The notes: a model not told the origin generated them from the letters alone. 52,950 bases of DNA from Methanosaeta sp. PtaB.Bin039 (GCA_002067795.1 MVQI01000017.1:1-52950); one strand, 5' to 3'. Numbered from the stretch's first letter, positions 1-8,553 are shown. A program made the numbers and translations.

Positions 1-207
1 AACTGGGGAGGGGCTCTGCATCCTCGGCCTAAAGACCGGGGTCTTTCGCCCCTCTCCGCTCCCCGTCGAGATAAAGCGAGCCCCCAGGCCGGATTTATCC
101 CACGCCCCGGAAATGCCTGGAAAAGTAATATATATAGTGGTATAGGCATCTCACTATCCCCTTTCACAGGAGTTGCGTTTGCACTCAATCACCAAGAGGA
201 TGATCAG
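1..207. promoter_or_regulatory. Leader of ppsA with TATA box; structured GC-rich left edge
   Basis: Positions 124-136 hold a strong TATA-like run (TAATATATATAG), which would place transcription start near 155. A purine-rich GAGGATGAT at 194-202 precedes the ATG at 208. The first 64 bases are GC-rich and can fold: GGGGAG (5-10) can pair with CTCCCC (59-64), and GGGGC with GCCCC inside it. This may be the 3' end of an RNA gene or a terminator of a gene left of the window. I could not match it to SRP RNA or RNase P RNA. Confidence 0.5.
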
Positions 208-2475
208 ATGTCTACTGTGGTTTGGCTGGAAGAGGTCGGAAAAGAGGACATTCCCGTAGTCGGCGGGAAGGGCGCAAGTCTCGGAGAGATGATCGGCATT
301 GGGGTTCCTGTGCCGGGTGGTTTTGCAGTAACTGCTCAGGCTTTTCGCGATTTCATAGAGCGAGCGGGCATTGCACAGCAGCTATTTGCTTCATTGAATG
401 TGAATGTCAGCAACCAGGAGTCGCTGCTTAAGGCGGAGGCCCAGGCAAAGAAGCTGATCATGGAGGCCAAAGTGCCTCATGACATAGAGGAGGCCATCAA
501 GTCCAGATATAACGAGCTGTGCGAGCGTGAGGGCGAGCAGGTCTTCGTGGCGGTCCGGTCCAGCGCCACAGCTGAGGACCTTCCGGATGCCAGCTTTGCT
601 GGCCAGCAGGAGACCTACCTCAACATGAGAGGTGCGGATGCAGTCTTCGACGCCGTCCGGAAGTGCTGGGCCTCGCTATATGGTGCGCGAGCCATCTTCT
701 ATCGGGTGGAGCAGGGATTCGATCACGAGAAGGTCAACCTCTCGGCTATCGTCCAGATCATGGTGGACTCCGAGAAGTCGGGTGTCATGTTCAGCTCTCA
801 GCCCAGCACAGGCCAGCCAGTTGTGGTGATCGAGGCTGCCTGGGGCCTGGGGGAGACTGTGGTCAGCGGTTCGGTCTCTCCTGACAACTATGAGGTGGAT
901 CGCTCCAGCCGCAAGATCGTCAACCGGTACATCGCAAGCAAGGAGATAATGACTGTTCGCGACAGAACCACCGGGGAGACTGTTACAATTCCAGTTCCGG
1001 CGGACAAGAAGGAAGCCGTGGTCCTCACAGACAGCGAGATACTGGATCTTGCCAGGTACGCCGAGGTTTTGGAGAAGCACTACGGCATGCCCCAGGACAT
1101 CGAGTTCGGTGTGCAGGGCGGAAAGATCTACATCCTCCAGTCCAGGCCTATCACAACCATAGCGTCAGGACAGAAGAAGGGAGAGCCTGCCTCCAGCGGA
1201 AAGATACTGATCAGCGGTCTTGGCGCCTCTCCTGGCGTGGCCACCGGAGAGGTCAGGCTGATCAGCAGCTCAAGAGACCTGGACAAGATCAAGCAGGGCG
1301 ACATCATGGTCACCGTCATGACCATGCCGGACATGGTTCCAGGCATGAGGCGGGCCGGAGCCATCGTCACCGATGAGGGCGGCATGGCCTGCCATGCGGC
1401 GATCGTCAGCCGCGAACTGGGCTGTCCTGCGGTGGTGGGCTCCAAGAAGGCCACCAAGGTGTTGAAGGAGGGCATGCTCGTCACCGTGGATGGCACCAAG
1501 GGCCAGGTCTATGAGGGCCGGGTGGTCACCGAAGCAGCCAAGGCGTCTGCTGCCCCGACAGCTGGCATGGCCGTATCTTACAAGCCCATAACTGCGACAG
1601 AGGTCAAGGTAAATATCAGCGAGCCATCCAGGGCCCAGGCGGCGGCCGCCACCCTGGCCGACGGCGTAGGCCTGCTGCGTATCGAGCACATGATACTGGA
1701 GATGGGGAAAACCCCCAACTACTACATACAAAACGGGCTTTCCGAACAGTATGTGGACGACCTGGTCAAGAACATCAAGGTGGTCGCAGACGCCTTCTTC
1801 CCTCGTCCGGTATGGGTGCGCACGCTCGACGCGCCGACCGATGAGTTCAGGGCCATGCAGGGAGGCGAGGGCGAACCGCACGAGCACAACCCGATGCTTG
1901 GCTGGCGTGGCATCCGCCGGGATCTGACAGAGACCGACCACTTCCGGCTGGAGGTATCCGCGTTTAAGAAGCTCCACCAGATGGGCCTTACCAATGTGGG
2001 CATCATGCTTCCTTTGGTCCAGCATTTCTCGGAGCTGCGCCGGGCAAAGGAGATAATGGTTCAGGAAGGGCTCGATCTGGAGAAGATCGATGTGGGAATA
2101 ATGGTCGAGACGCCGGCAGCGGCACTTACAATCGATGAATTCATCGATGAGGGACTGGACTTCGTATCCTTCGGCACAAACGACCTCACCCAGTACACCC
2201 TCGCTGTGGACCGCAATAACGAGAACGTGGCACCGCTCTTCACCGAACTCCATCCAGCTGTGATCAAGCTGATCGAGTACGTGGTGGAACGCTGCCGTGA
2301 TGCCGGTGTGGTCACCTCCATCTGCGGCCAGGCCGGGTCCTACCCGGAGATGGCCAAGCGACTGGTGGAGATAGGCATCAGCAGCATCTCGGCCAATATC
2401 GATGCCGTGGCGGTTGTCCGGGAGACTGTTGCCCGCTCTGAGCTTCGGATGATGCTTGAATCCCTGCGGGAGTGA
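208..2475 (+). CDS. ppsA: Phosphoenolpyruvate synthase (pyruvate, water dikinase)
   Basis: Converts pyruvate, ATP and water to PEP, AMP and phosphate, the entry to gluconeogenesis from acetate-derived pyruvate in methanogens. The 755-residue protein has the usual family length and order: an N-terminal ATP-grasp domain starting KGASLGEM (about residues 21-28), a swivelling phosphohistidine domain with GGMACHAAIVSREL carrying the predicted phosphorylated His near residue 396, and a C-terminal TIM barrel ending with SICGQAGS, where the Cys near residue 706 is the expected catalytic acid. The ATG at 208 follows a purine-rich site and lies about 50 bases after the predicted transcription start. 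The mfnA start follows only 7 bases after the stop, so the two are probably co-transcribed. Confidence 0.96.
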   Translation: MSTVVWLEEVGKEDIPVVGGKGASLGEMIGIGVPVPGGFAVTAQAFRDFIERAGIAQQLFASLNVNVSNQESLLKAEAQAKKLIMEAKVPHDIEEAIKSRYNELCEREGEQVFVAVRSSATAEDLPDASFAGQQETYLNMRGADAVFDAVRKCWASLYGARAIFYRVEQGFDHEKVNLSAIVQIMVDSEKSGVMFSSQPSTGQPVVVIEAAWGLGETVVSGSVSPDNYEVDRSSRKIVNRYIASKEIMTVRDRTTGETVTIPVPADKKEAVVLTDSEILDLARYAEVLEKHYGMPQDIEFGVQGGKIYILQSRPITTIASGQKKGEPASSGKILISGLGASPGVATGEVRLISSSRDLDKIKQGDIMVTVMTMPDMVPGMRRAGAIVTDEGGMACHAAIVSRELGCPAVVGSKKATKVLKEGMLVTVDGTKGQVYEGRVVTEAAKASAAPTAGMAVSYKPITATEVKVNISEPSRAQAAAATLADGVGLLRIEHMILEMGKTPNYYIQNGLSEQYVDDLVKNIKVVADAFFPRPVWVRTLDAPTDEFRAMQGGEGEPHEHNPMLGWRGIRRDLTETDHFRLEVSAFKKLHQMGLTNVGIMLPLVQHFSELRRAKEIMVQEGLDLEKIDVGIMVETPAAALTIDEFIDEGLDFVSFGTNDLTQYTLAVDRNNENVAPLFTELHPAVIKLIEYVVERCRDAGVVTSICGQAGSYPEMAKRLVEIGISSISANIDAVAVVRETVARSELRMMLESLRE

Positions 2476-2482
2476 TGCGCAG

Positions 2483-3616
2483 TTGAGGGAAGTGGGCCTA
2501 TCTGAGGATGAGGTCTTGCGGGAGCTGGCGGAGATCAGGGGCCGGGATCTCCCCTACGACCGGTTCTTCTCCACCATGTGTACCAGGCCTCATCACATAG
2601 CTGTCCAGGCTCACAACCTTTTCCTTGAGACCAACCTGGGCGATCCCGGCCTCTTCCCAGGTGTGGCAGAGCTGGAACAGCGGGCTGTCGGCATGATCGG
2701 CGAGATGCTGGGATGCCCGGACGCGGTCGGCTACATATCCACCGGAGGCACGGAATCGAATATCCAGGCTGCCAGGGCTGCCAGAAATGCCTGCGGAATA
2801 GAGGGTGCAAACATAGTGGTCCCTCAATCGGCCCACTTCTCCTTCGACAAGATCGGGGATCTGCTATGCCTTGAGGTGCGCAAAGCACCTCTGGATTCCC
2901 AGATGAGGGTCGACATGGGTGCCGTTCGGCGGCTTGTGGATGACCGTACCGTGGCCATTGTTGGGATAGCCGGGACCACCGAGTTCGGCCAGGTCGATCC
3001 GATCGAGGAGCTGGCTGCGCTGGCCAGATCGAAGGGGATCTTCCTGCATGTGGACGCTGCGTTCGGCGGTTTTGTCCTGCCTTTCCTGGGCGGCTTCAAC
3101 TGGGATTTCCGGGTGGATGGTGTCTCATCCATCACAGTTGATCCTCACAAGATGGGGCTTAGCGTCATTCCGGCAGGCGGACTGCTGTTTCGGAGTGCAG
3201 ATGCCATGCGAGGGCTTGAGACCGAGACGCATTACCTGACGGTTTCAAGACAGGTCTCCTTGACGGGGACCAGGGCAGGATCGGCAGCAGCAGCAACTTA
3301 CGCCGTCATGAACCACATGGGGCGGGATGGTTACACCAGGAGCGTCCAGTACTGTATGGGTCTCACAAAGCACCTGCTTGAGAGATCAGCCGAAATAGGA
3401 GTTCGGCCGGTCATCGAGCCTGTCATGAATGTGGTGGCCCTGGCGGTGAAGGATGCGCCGGCCGTCCGTTCGGGATTGATGGAGCTTGGCTGGCATGTAT
3501 CCATGACAAGGGAGCCGCGTGCCCTGCGCATAATACTCATGCCACATATGACAAAGGAGAACATCGACCTATTCGTCCGCGATCTGGACCAGGTGCTGAG
3601 GAGCCTTGGTCAATGA
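2483..3616 (+). CDS. mfnA: L-tyrosine/L-aspartate decarboxylase MfnA
   Basis: PLP-dependent decarboxylase. In methanogens MfnA makes tyramine for methanofuran, and related archaeal enzymes make beta-alanine from aspartate. The group II decarboxylase fold is clear: SMCTRPHHIAVQAH near the N-terminus, STGGTESN in the cofactor region, HVDAAFGG, and the PLP lysine in VDPHKMG at about residue 223. I place the start at TTG 2483 (protein begins REVGLSEDEV after Met), because this matches the short N-terminus typical of the family and a GGAG lies about 10 bases upstream. The frame stays open back to TTG 2456, inside ppsA. About 377 residues; second gene of a likely ppsA-mfnA operon. Confidence 0.9.
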   Translation: MREVGLSEDEVLRELAEIRGRDLPYDRFFSTMCTRPHHIAVQAHNLFLETNLGDPGLFPGVAELEQRAVGMIGEMLGCPDAVGYISTGGTESNIQAARAARNACGIEGANIVVPQSAHFSFDKIGDLLCLEVRKAPLDSQMRVDMGAVRRLVDDRTVAIVGIAGTTEFGQVDPIEELAALARSKGIFLHVDAAFGGFVLPFLGGFNWDFRVDGVSSITVDPHKMGLSVIPAGGLLFRSADAMRGLETETHYLTVSRQVSLTGTRAGSAAAATYAVMNHMGRDGYTRSVQYCMGLTKHLLERSAEIGVRPVIEPVMNVVALAVKDAPAVRSGLMELGWHVSMTREPRALRIILMPHMTKENIDLFVRDLDQVLRSLGQ

Positions 3617-3661
3617 TCCGATTTTTCCAGGACAATTCAGACTGGTTTTTGCGCCACCATA

Positions 3662-3808
3662 TCTTTATCCGGTGACCATTGGGTCTGTGAAGTGATTTGA
3701 GTCGATGGCTTGCGGCCATCAGCATCCGTTCCCAGGTTCGGCTAAAAAAGCTCTCAGGACATGGCCATCGGGGCCATCTGCGATGGTATAGGCGAAGGTT
3801 TTTTTTTT
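3662..3808 (+). ncRNA. Candidate small RNA (orphan promoter plus poly-T end)
   Basis: No protein gene covers this stretch. A TATA-like TCTTTATCC at 3662-3670 resembles the promoters before the genes at 8790 and 40467 and would start a transcript near 3690. The sequence then contains a perfect hairpin (GATGGC, short loop, GCCATC, about 3704-3720), a second possible hairpin built from ATGGCC and GGCCAT (about 3761-3777), and ends in a run of ten T at 3799-3808, a typical archaeal terminator. The implied RNA is about 115 nt. Family unknown; the strand follows from the promoter and poly-T. Confidence 0.35.
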
Positions 3809-4243
3809 CAGCGAGTCGCTATTCGAGGATACTGCCTGGCTGTGGTGATTGGCAGTCAGGTCGGATGATCGGCGCTAGGTAAGGTGCGGTTGTGACTGGC
3901 TGGGGATGGGTTCTTTTTTGCGCCTGGCTGGATCTCCAAGCGTTCTGGGGGCCAGTGGACGAGTTATTATTATCGAATTTGCGTTCAGGCCTTGGGATGG
4001 CGGCATCCTTCAAAATGAATTAAAAAAAATCGCTATTTAAAAATGAATCGTGATCCAAAAATAGGGTGGGATCTCAGAGAGAGCGATCCTGCGCAATATC
4101 CACCGGAGGGCATGCTAAGAAAAACGGCATAAATAAGTCCAATATCGGCATAAATAAGTCCAATATCTTGGGCGGGCTGAAATTCCAACCTACAAACGAT
4201 TCAATACCAAAAAATGAGAAGTCTCAATAAAAACGGAAAAGAT
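3809..4243. other. Gene-free stretch with AT-rich patches
   Basis: I see no supported gene here. The stretch has a second poly-T run near 3910-3916, A-rich patches around 4010-4045, and the 21-bp tandem repeat listed separately. Short open frames present do not look like proteins. Confidence 0.5.
4125..4166. repeat. Two perfect tandem copies of a 21-bp unit
   Basis: The unit CGGCATAAATAAGTCCAATA plus T occurs at 4125-4145 and again at 4146-4166 without mismatch. Each copy contains an AT-rich core (CATAAATAAG) that could act as a TATA-like element or a protein site. No function is assigned. Confidence 0.85.
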
Positions 4244-4265
4244 GGCCTGGTTCAAAGAACCAGCC
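4244..4265 (-). terminator. Terminator of the TRAM-domain gene
   Basis: Read on the minus strand, GGCTGGTTC, a TTTG loop and GAACCAGGCC form a strong stem. It is followed on that strand by T-rich sequence (ATCTTTTCCGTTTTTA, to about 4228). It lies about 50 bases past the stop of the TRAM gene. Confidence 0.7.
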
Positions 4266-4312
4266 TCTCTTTTATCCCCGGCCGCCTGGCTGGAGATTCA
4301 TCCTTTTTCCGC

Positions 4313-4543
4313 TCAAACCTTGTGCCCGATGGCAAAGCGGCGCATAACGCGGTCGATCTGGATCTTGACCTGTTCCCCAACCTGGGTCCCAGGTACGAAG
4401 ATAACGAAACCCTCAACCCTGGCGATGCCGTCCCCTTCACGAGCGATATCTTCGATCTTCACATCATATTCAGCACCGACGGCCACCGGGGCAGCGGGAG
4501 CAGAACCATGCATAGAAGACGAACCTTCCTCACGTCTGAACAA
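4313..4543 (-). CDS. Small TRAM-domain protein (archaeal RNA chaperone family)
   Basis: A single TRAM domain, the small RNA-binding beta-barrel also found in TrmA- and MiaB-type enzymes. Archaea carry many such stand-alone proteins, proposed to act as cold-shock-like RNA chaperones. The signature is GREGDG-like AREGDGIARVEGFVIFVP followed by GEQVKIQIDRVMRRFA. I choose TTG 4543 (about 76 residues, starting FRREEG after Met) because GGTGA lies just upstream and a TATA box (GTATTTAATAG, 4611-4621 on the minus strand) would start transcription near 4590. That is downstream of the earlier ATG at 4645, so the longer form would not be transcribed. Stand-alone gene with its own terminator. Confidence 0.85.
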   Translation of the reverse strand: MFRREEGSSSMHGSAPAAPVAVGAEYDVKIEDIAREGDGIARVEGFVIFVPGTQVGEQVKIQIDRVMRRFAIGHKV

Positions 4544-4610
4544 ATCTTCACCGTCCTTGGGCAAAAACCGTCTCCGGAATTTTGCGCGAGCCTTTCTTTT
4601 CAGTTGAACT

Positions 4611-4621
4611 ATTAAATACTT
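4611..4621 (-). promoter_or_regulatory. TATA box of the TRAM-domain gene
   Basis: The minus strand reads AAAAGTATTTAATAGTTC over this site. A start about 25 bases downstream gives a short leader ending at TTG 4543. Confidence 0.6.
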
Positions 4622-4821
4622 TTGCTTCATGACATCCTTGCGCAAGCCTCTATCGTGCAGACGCAGACATATTTGGCGTCGTCAAGAAAAGCTCAAGTCC
4701 GGCGCGATAGGCCTGTCTTTCTTTTCATCTGCTGCCCCCGGCCTCTCGAAGCGCCGGTTCGGGGCAATGTCTGCTTGGCAGGAAAGGAAGCTATTATACC
4801 ATGGGCTGGGAAGGCTGATCC

Positions 4822-5709
4822 ATGAATCCTCTGGAGAGATACCGGGAGATCATTCCCGATTACGATGCTTTTTGGGATGCTTTGCAGCGTCCGCTCCCGG
4901 TGGCTGCCAGGATCAATACCCTCAAGACCACTGTAGTGCGAGTGATGGCCAGATTGGCCCAGGCAGATGTGGTCTATCGCCCACTTGCCTGGTACCCATG
5001 GGGGATCCGGCTGGACCTGGAGAAGCCAGGCCGCCTAATGGAGCATCATATGGGTCACATTCACCTGCAGGAGGAGGTTTCCATGCTGCCGGTGACAGTC
5101 CTTGATCCGCGTCCTGGCGAGACCGTGCTTGACCTTTGCGCAGCTCCTGGCAGCAAGACTTCCCAGATTGCCCAGCATATGCAGAACAAGGGGCTTCTGG
5201 TTGCCAACGAGAGTTCTGGCAATCGAATTGTCCCTCTTCGCTCCAACCTGGAGCGTCTGGGTGTGCTCAACGTAGCTGTCACGAGTTACGATGGCCGCCG
5301 CTTCCCTGACCATTCTTTCGACCGCGTGCTGGTCGACGTTCCCTGTACAAGCGAGGGAACTGTCCGGCGGACAGCTTCGGTACTCGGCAGGTCTGGACAG
5401 CGGGCAAGCCTCGCTTTGCAGAGGCTTCAATCCGGGCTCCTGCAACGTGCGCTGGCCCTGACAAGGTCTGGCGGCATTGTGGTATATTCCACCTGTACAT
5501 ATGCGCCGGAGGAGAACGAGGGCGTGGTCAGCTCGGTCCTGGACCAGGCCGACCTGGTAGATTTCCGACTGCCTGGTTTTGAGAGCAGCCCTGGCCTCAC
5601 GGGCTTCGAAGGTTTCGATTTCGGATCCGAGCTCACCCGTTGCGCCCGTTACTACCCACATCAGAACGACACCGGAGGTTTCTTTGTCGCGAAGTTGGTC
5701 AAGAGGTGA
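4822..5709 (+). CDS. RNA (cytosine-5) methyltransferase, NOL1/NOP2/Sun family
   Basis: SAM-dependent enzyme that methylates C5 of cytosine in rRNA or tRNA. The SAM-binding motif is LDLCAAPGSKTSQ (about residues 104-116). The two family cysteines are present: VPCTSEGT (usual form PCSGEGT) holds the release Cys, and YSTCTYAPEENE the catalytic Cys. The 295 residues cover the catalytic core. The C-terminal RNA-binding part seems to be supplied by the overlapping next gene. A TATA-like CTATTATACC at 4791-4800 lies about 27 bases before the ATG, so the transcript may be leaderless. The target base cannot be told from sequence. Confidence 0.9.
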   Translation: MNPLERYREIIPDYDAFWDALQRPLPVAARINTLKTTVVRVMARLAQADVVYRPLAWYPWGIRLDLEKPGRLMEHHMGHIHLQEEVSMLPVTVLDPRPGETVLDLCAAPGSKTSQIAQHMQNKGLLVANESSGNRIVPLRSNLERLGVLNVAVTSYDGRRFPDHSFDRVLVDVPCTSEGTVRRTASVLGRSGQRASLALQRLQSGLLQRALALTRSGGIVVYSTCTYAPEENEGVVSSVLDQADLVDFRLPGFESSPGLTGFEGFDFGSELTRCARYYPHQNDTGGFFVAKLVKR

Positions 5710-6184
5710 GGGCTGGGCTCAACTGCCCAGGGAACAGGTAGCGGATATGTGGCATGAGCGTTTTGGGACACCTGAGGACCTGTTCATTGGACTCGGCCTG
5801 TTTCGGCGGGGCCGGATGGTCTGGGCTTTCAGCCAAAGCCAGATCCCGCCGTTTTGCTGCGAGACCGTCGGCCTGCGGATAATGTCGCTGCGGGACCCGC
5901 CCTGGAAACCCACGACATACGCCTTGCAGATGTGGGGTCATCTGGCCACCAGGAACGTCATCCGCCTGGACCGCCAGTCTGCAATGGCCTTCTTCGCAGG
6001 CCAGACCCAGTCGGTGGATCAGACGGCCGTAGAGGCGCCGCTGGAGAGCGGATATGTCGTTGTATGCCACGGGGAGGATGTGCTGGGATGCGGGCTTTAC
6101 TCCCAGGGCCGGCTTATCTGCCAGCTTCCCAAGGAGCGCAGGATTTTAGGGGATGATGAGGATAGCAGTGGAGGCGATCGATGA
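5684..6184 (+). CDS. PUA-like RNA-binding partner of the m5C methyltransferase
   Basis: About 166 residues of the type found as the C-terminal RNA-binding part of NOP2/RsmF-like methyltransferases. It contains a conserved block WKPTTYALQMWG, then NVIRLDRQSAMAFFAGQ, and a PUA-like end GYVVVCHGEDVLGCGLYSQGRLICQLPK. The start is taken as TTG 5684 because GGAGGT (5674-5679) sits 4 bases upstream, inside the end of the methyltransferase gene. The two genes overlap by 26 bases, which suggests translational coupling and a two-subunit enzyme split from one ancestral chain. Its stop overlaps the cofH start as ATGA. Function is inferred from context and similarity to that domain. Confidence 0.7.
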   Translation: MSRSWSRGEGWAQLPREQVADMWHERFGTPEDLFIGLGLFRRGRMVWAFSQSQIPPFCCETVGLRIMSLRDPPWKPTTYALQMWGHLATRNVIRLDRQSAMAFFAGQTQSVDQTAVEAPLESGYVVVCHGEDVLGCGLYSQGRLICQLPKERRILGDDEDSSGGDR

Positions 6185-7356
6185 TGCCACCCCCATTATG
6201 CACTGATCTCTCTGCAGGCCAAGTCCATTTTCTGCCCGGGCCAAAGGACCAGCCAAAGAAGTCGTCTGATCCCTTGGTCAGTGGATGGGCCGATCTCTCC
6301 GTCTCAGCGGTTGTGGAGGACGGCGAGATCGGGCCTTCTCTTGACCGGGATATGTTGAGGATGCTTTGGGGACGGCCGCTCCAGCTTTTCCGCCTTGCCG
6401 GGTTCATGGCCAGGCAGCGAGGAGCAGGGTGGGTGACCTATGTGGTGAACCGGAACATCAACTTCACGGACATCTGCGTTGGCTCGTGCAGTTTCTGCGC
6501 CTTTCGCAAAGACGTGGGATACAGGCTCTCGGATTCGGATATACTGTCACGCGTTGAGGAGGCGGAGGATCTGGGTGCGACAGAGGTATGCCTGCAGGGT
6601 GGATTGAATCCGGATCTGAGTCTGGAGGATTATTGCCGGATGCTGGAGTTGATAAAGGAAGGGCATCCGGCCATGCATCTGCATGCCTACTCGCCTATGG
6701 AGGTCTGGCATATGGCCAGGAGCTCCGGGGTCTCGGTGAAAGAGGCCATCGCCGACCTTAAGTCCGCTGGACTTGGTTCCATGCCAGGGACGGCAGCCGA
6801 GATCCTGGTGGACAGGGTGCGCCAGGAGATCTGTCCGGGAAAGCTCTCAGTATCCGAGTGGTGCTCGGTGATCCGGACCGCTCACAAGCTGGGGATTCGG
6901 ACCACCAGCACCATGCTGTACGGCCATATCGAGAGTCTGGAGGACCGACTGACCCACCTGGAGGTGCTGTTGCGCCTTCAGGCTGAGACTGGAGGCTTCA
7001 CGGAGTTCGTTCTGCTGCCATTTCTCCCTGAGAACTGCTCGCTTGGGCCGATGGCAAGGAAGCCCGACATTCTGGAGCACCTCAAGATGCATGCGCTCTC
7101 CAGGGTTGCCCTCCACAACTACATCCCTAATATCCAGGCCTCCTGGGTGAAGCTGGGGCCTGAGGTGGCGGGGGCTGCTATAGAGTGGGGCGTAAACGAT
7201 ATGGGCGGGACGCTCATGGAGGAGAACATATCCCGCAGCGCTGGCTCCACCAGCGGCCAGTACCTCTCGCCATCCCAGATCAGGGCAATCATAGCCGCTC
7301 ACGGTCGCAAGCCGGCACAGCGCGATACCCTGTACAGGGTCATCAAGACCTCATGA
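6181..7356 (+). CDS. cofH: FO synthase subunit 2 (5-amino-6-(D-ribitylamino)uracil--L-tyrosine 4-hydroxyphenyl transferase)
   Basis: Radical-SAM enzyme that, with CofG, builds 7,8-didemethyl-8-hydroxy-5-deazariboflavin (FO), the chromophore of F420. The radical-SAM cluster motif CVGSCSFC has Cys at about residues 99, 103 and 106. The CofH-type C-terminus GGTLMEENISRSAGS is present and separates it from CofG. A 391-residue chain has the expected size, with an N-terminal extension of about 60 residues before the core. ATG 6181 overlaps the preceding stop by 4 bases (ATGA), so it is coupled to the RNA-methylation pair. cofG is not in the window. Confidence 0.93.
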   Translation: MMPPPLCTDLSAGQVHFLPGPKDQPKKSSDPLVSGWADLSVSAVVEDGEIGPSLDRDMLRMLWGRPLQLFRLAGFMARQRGAGWVTYVVNRNINFTDICVGSCSFCAFRKDVGYRLSDSDILSRVEEAEDLGATEVCLQGGLNPDLSLEDYCRMLELIKEGHPAMHLHAYSPMEVWHMARSSGVSVKEAIADLKSAGLGSMPGTAAEILVDRVRQEICPGKLSVSEWCSVIRTAHKLGIRTTSTMLYGHIESLEDRLTHLEVLLRLQAETGGFTEFVLLPFLPENCSLGPMARKPDILEHLKMHALSRVALHNYIPNIQASWVKLGPEVAGAAIEWGVNDMGGTLMEENISRSAGSTSGQYLSPSQIRAIIAAHGRKPAQRDTLYRVIKTS

Positions 7357-7734
7357 TCCGGCAGGGCACGTCGGGCCAAGCCAGAATTTTCGGGCACGAG
7401 GTCGCCTTTCTCAGTTCTTCATGCAGCAAGGCCCCTGGAGAAGTGCCCCTCCTTTTCCCGGATGTGCATCAATCATATGCATATTGATGGCTGTGTGGGG
7501 TCGGGATTCCGGCATCTTCGCGTGGCTGGATTTGTCCCAATCCATGGGAGTCGCTGGTCTGTGTGGAATCTCAGAGGTATTGTTAATCTTTATTTGTGAT
7601 TATATTTTGCCGTTTCTCAATTTTGAATATAGATACTTTCAGGTATATTGATATCTATTTAGGTATTTCCTGAATGCATTTTATTTAGCCAATATCTATA
7701 TTCCATTCGTGACCTCTTGGCCGCCGGTGAACTG
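7357..7734 (+). promoter_or_regulatory. pstS upstream region with spaced AGGTAT repeats
   Basis: No gene is supported here. The last 160 bases are very AT-rich. AGGTAT occurs at 7641-7646 and 7661-7666, exactly 20 bp apart (two helical turns), with TATTGATATCTATT between, which looks like a dimer-binding operator. A TATA-like CATTTTATTTAG at 7678-7689 would start transcription near 7710, and GGTGA at 7725-7729 serves the ATG at 7735. Confidence 0.45.
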
Positions 7735-8553
7735 ATGAAGGCATTTATCATGCTCGGTTTGGCCCTGATACTGGGCCTGGTGGCGGTATCTTCTGCCGCC
7801 ACAATGGTTTCGGTCTCTGGATCGACCTCGCTTCTGCCGCTGGCTGAGAGGTGGGCAGAGGAGTTCAACCAGATGCAGAGCGACTACGAGGTTTCAGTTA
7901 GAGCCGGCGGGTCAGGTGTTGGCATCAAGGACGTGGCCTCCGGCAAGGTCGACATAGGTATGGCCTCACGGGAGGTCAAGCCAGAAGAGATCTCCTCTCT
8001 CGGCGACAAGTTCGTCGAGCATAAGGTGGCCATAGACTGCATCAGCCTGGTGGTGAGCGCCGCTGTCTATGACAGTGGTGTTACAGGTCTGACTTACGAT
8101 CAGGTTCGTGGCATATACGATGGAAGCATCGATAACTGGAAGGATATTGGAGGCGAGGACGCTGAGATATACACAATCTCCAGAGAGGTGGGTTCTGGCA
8201 CCAGGGATTACTTCAACGAGTTCTTCTTTGGCAGCAGCAAGGTTGAGCTGGAAGTTGGCTCAATCGAGGGCGGAAACGCAGGCATTGTAACGGCAGTTGG
8301 CCAGAATTCGGATGTGGGTATCGGCTACGTGAGCCTGAAGTTCATCAATGCCAAGGGCGTCCGGGCCGTGGCCTATGACGGAGTAACACCCTCGATGGAG
8401 AGCGCTATGGACGGCAGCTACCCAATATCCAGGCCGCTTTACATGTATACCTATGGCGAGACCTCGGATGGAGCTCAGGCCTTCTTGGACTTCATCTTAA
8501 GCCCGGAGGGACAGGAGATGGCAAAGGAGGAGGGCTACCCGCCGGCGGCCTGA
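7735..8553 (+). CDS. pstS: Phosphate-binding protein PstS (ABC substrate-binding)
   Basis: Exported phosphate-binding lipoprotein-like or secreted receptor. The N-terminal MKAFIMLGLALILGLVAVSS is a typical signal peptide. The mature part shows the PstS signature: VSGSTSLLPLAERWAEEF, RAGGSGVGIKDVASGKVDIGMASRE, and the phosphate-contacting loop SREVGSGTRDYFNEFF. At about 272 residues it has family length. ATG 7735 follows GGTGA at a 5-base spacing. No pstC, pstA, pstB or phoU is nearby: a terminator follows at once, so the receptor is an orphan here and must work with a transporter encoded elsewhere. Confidence 0.9.
   Translation: MKAFIMLGLALILGLVAVSSAATMVSVSGSTSLLPLAERWAEEFNQMQSDYEVSVRAGGSGVGIKDVASGKVDIGMASREVKPEEISSLGDKFVEHKVAIDCISLVVSAAVYDSGVTGLTYDQVRGIYDGSIDNWKDIGGEDAEIYTISREVGSGTRDYFNEFFFGSSKVELEVGSIEGGNAGIVTAVGQNSDVGIGYVSLKFINAKGVRAVAYDGVTPSMESAMDGSYPISRPLYMYTYGETSDGAQAFLDFILSPEGQEMAKEEGYPPAA

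Noticed and set aside
1270-2253. Long minus-strand open frame (327 codons) opposite ppsA
   Set aside because: It lies entirely against a clearly conserved gene and its product has no protein-like features; such antisense frames are common in GC-rich genes.
4244-4265. GGTTCAAA-like segment that looks like a tRNA T-loop
   Set aside because: It is one arm of the terminator hairpin; no acceptor or anticodon arms surround it. No tRNA was found in the window.
4214-4615. Plus-strand 133-codon frame opposite the TRAM gene
   Set aside because: Antisense to a recognised TRAM domain with its own promoter and terminator.
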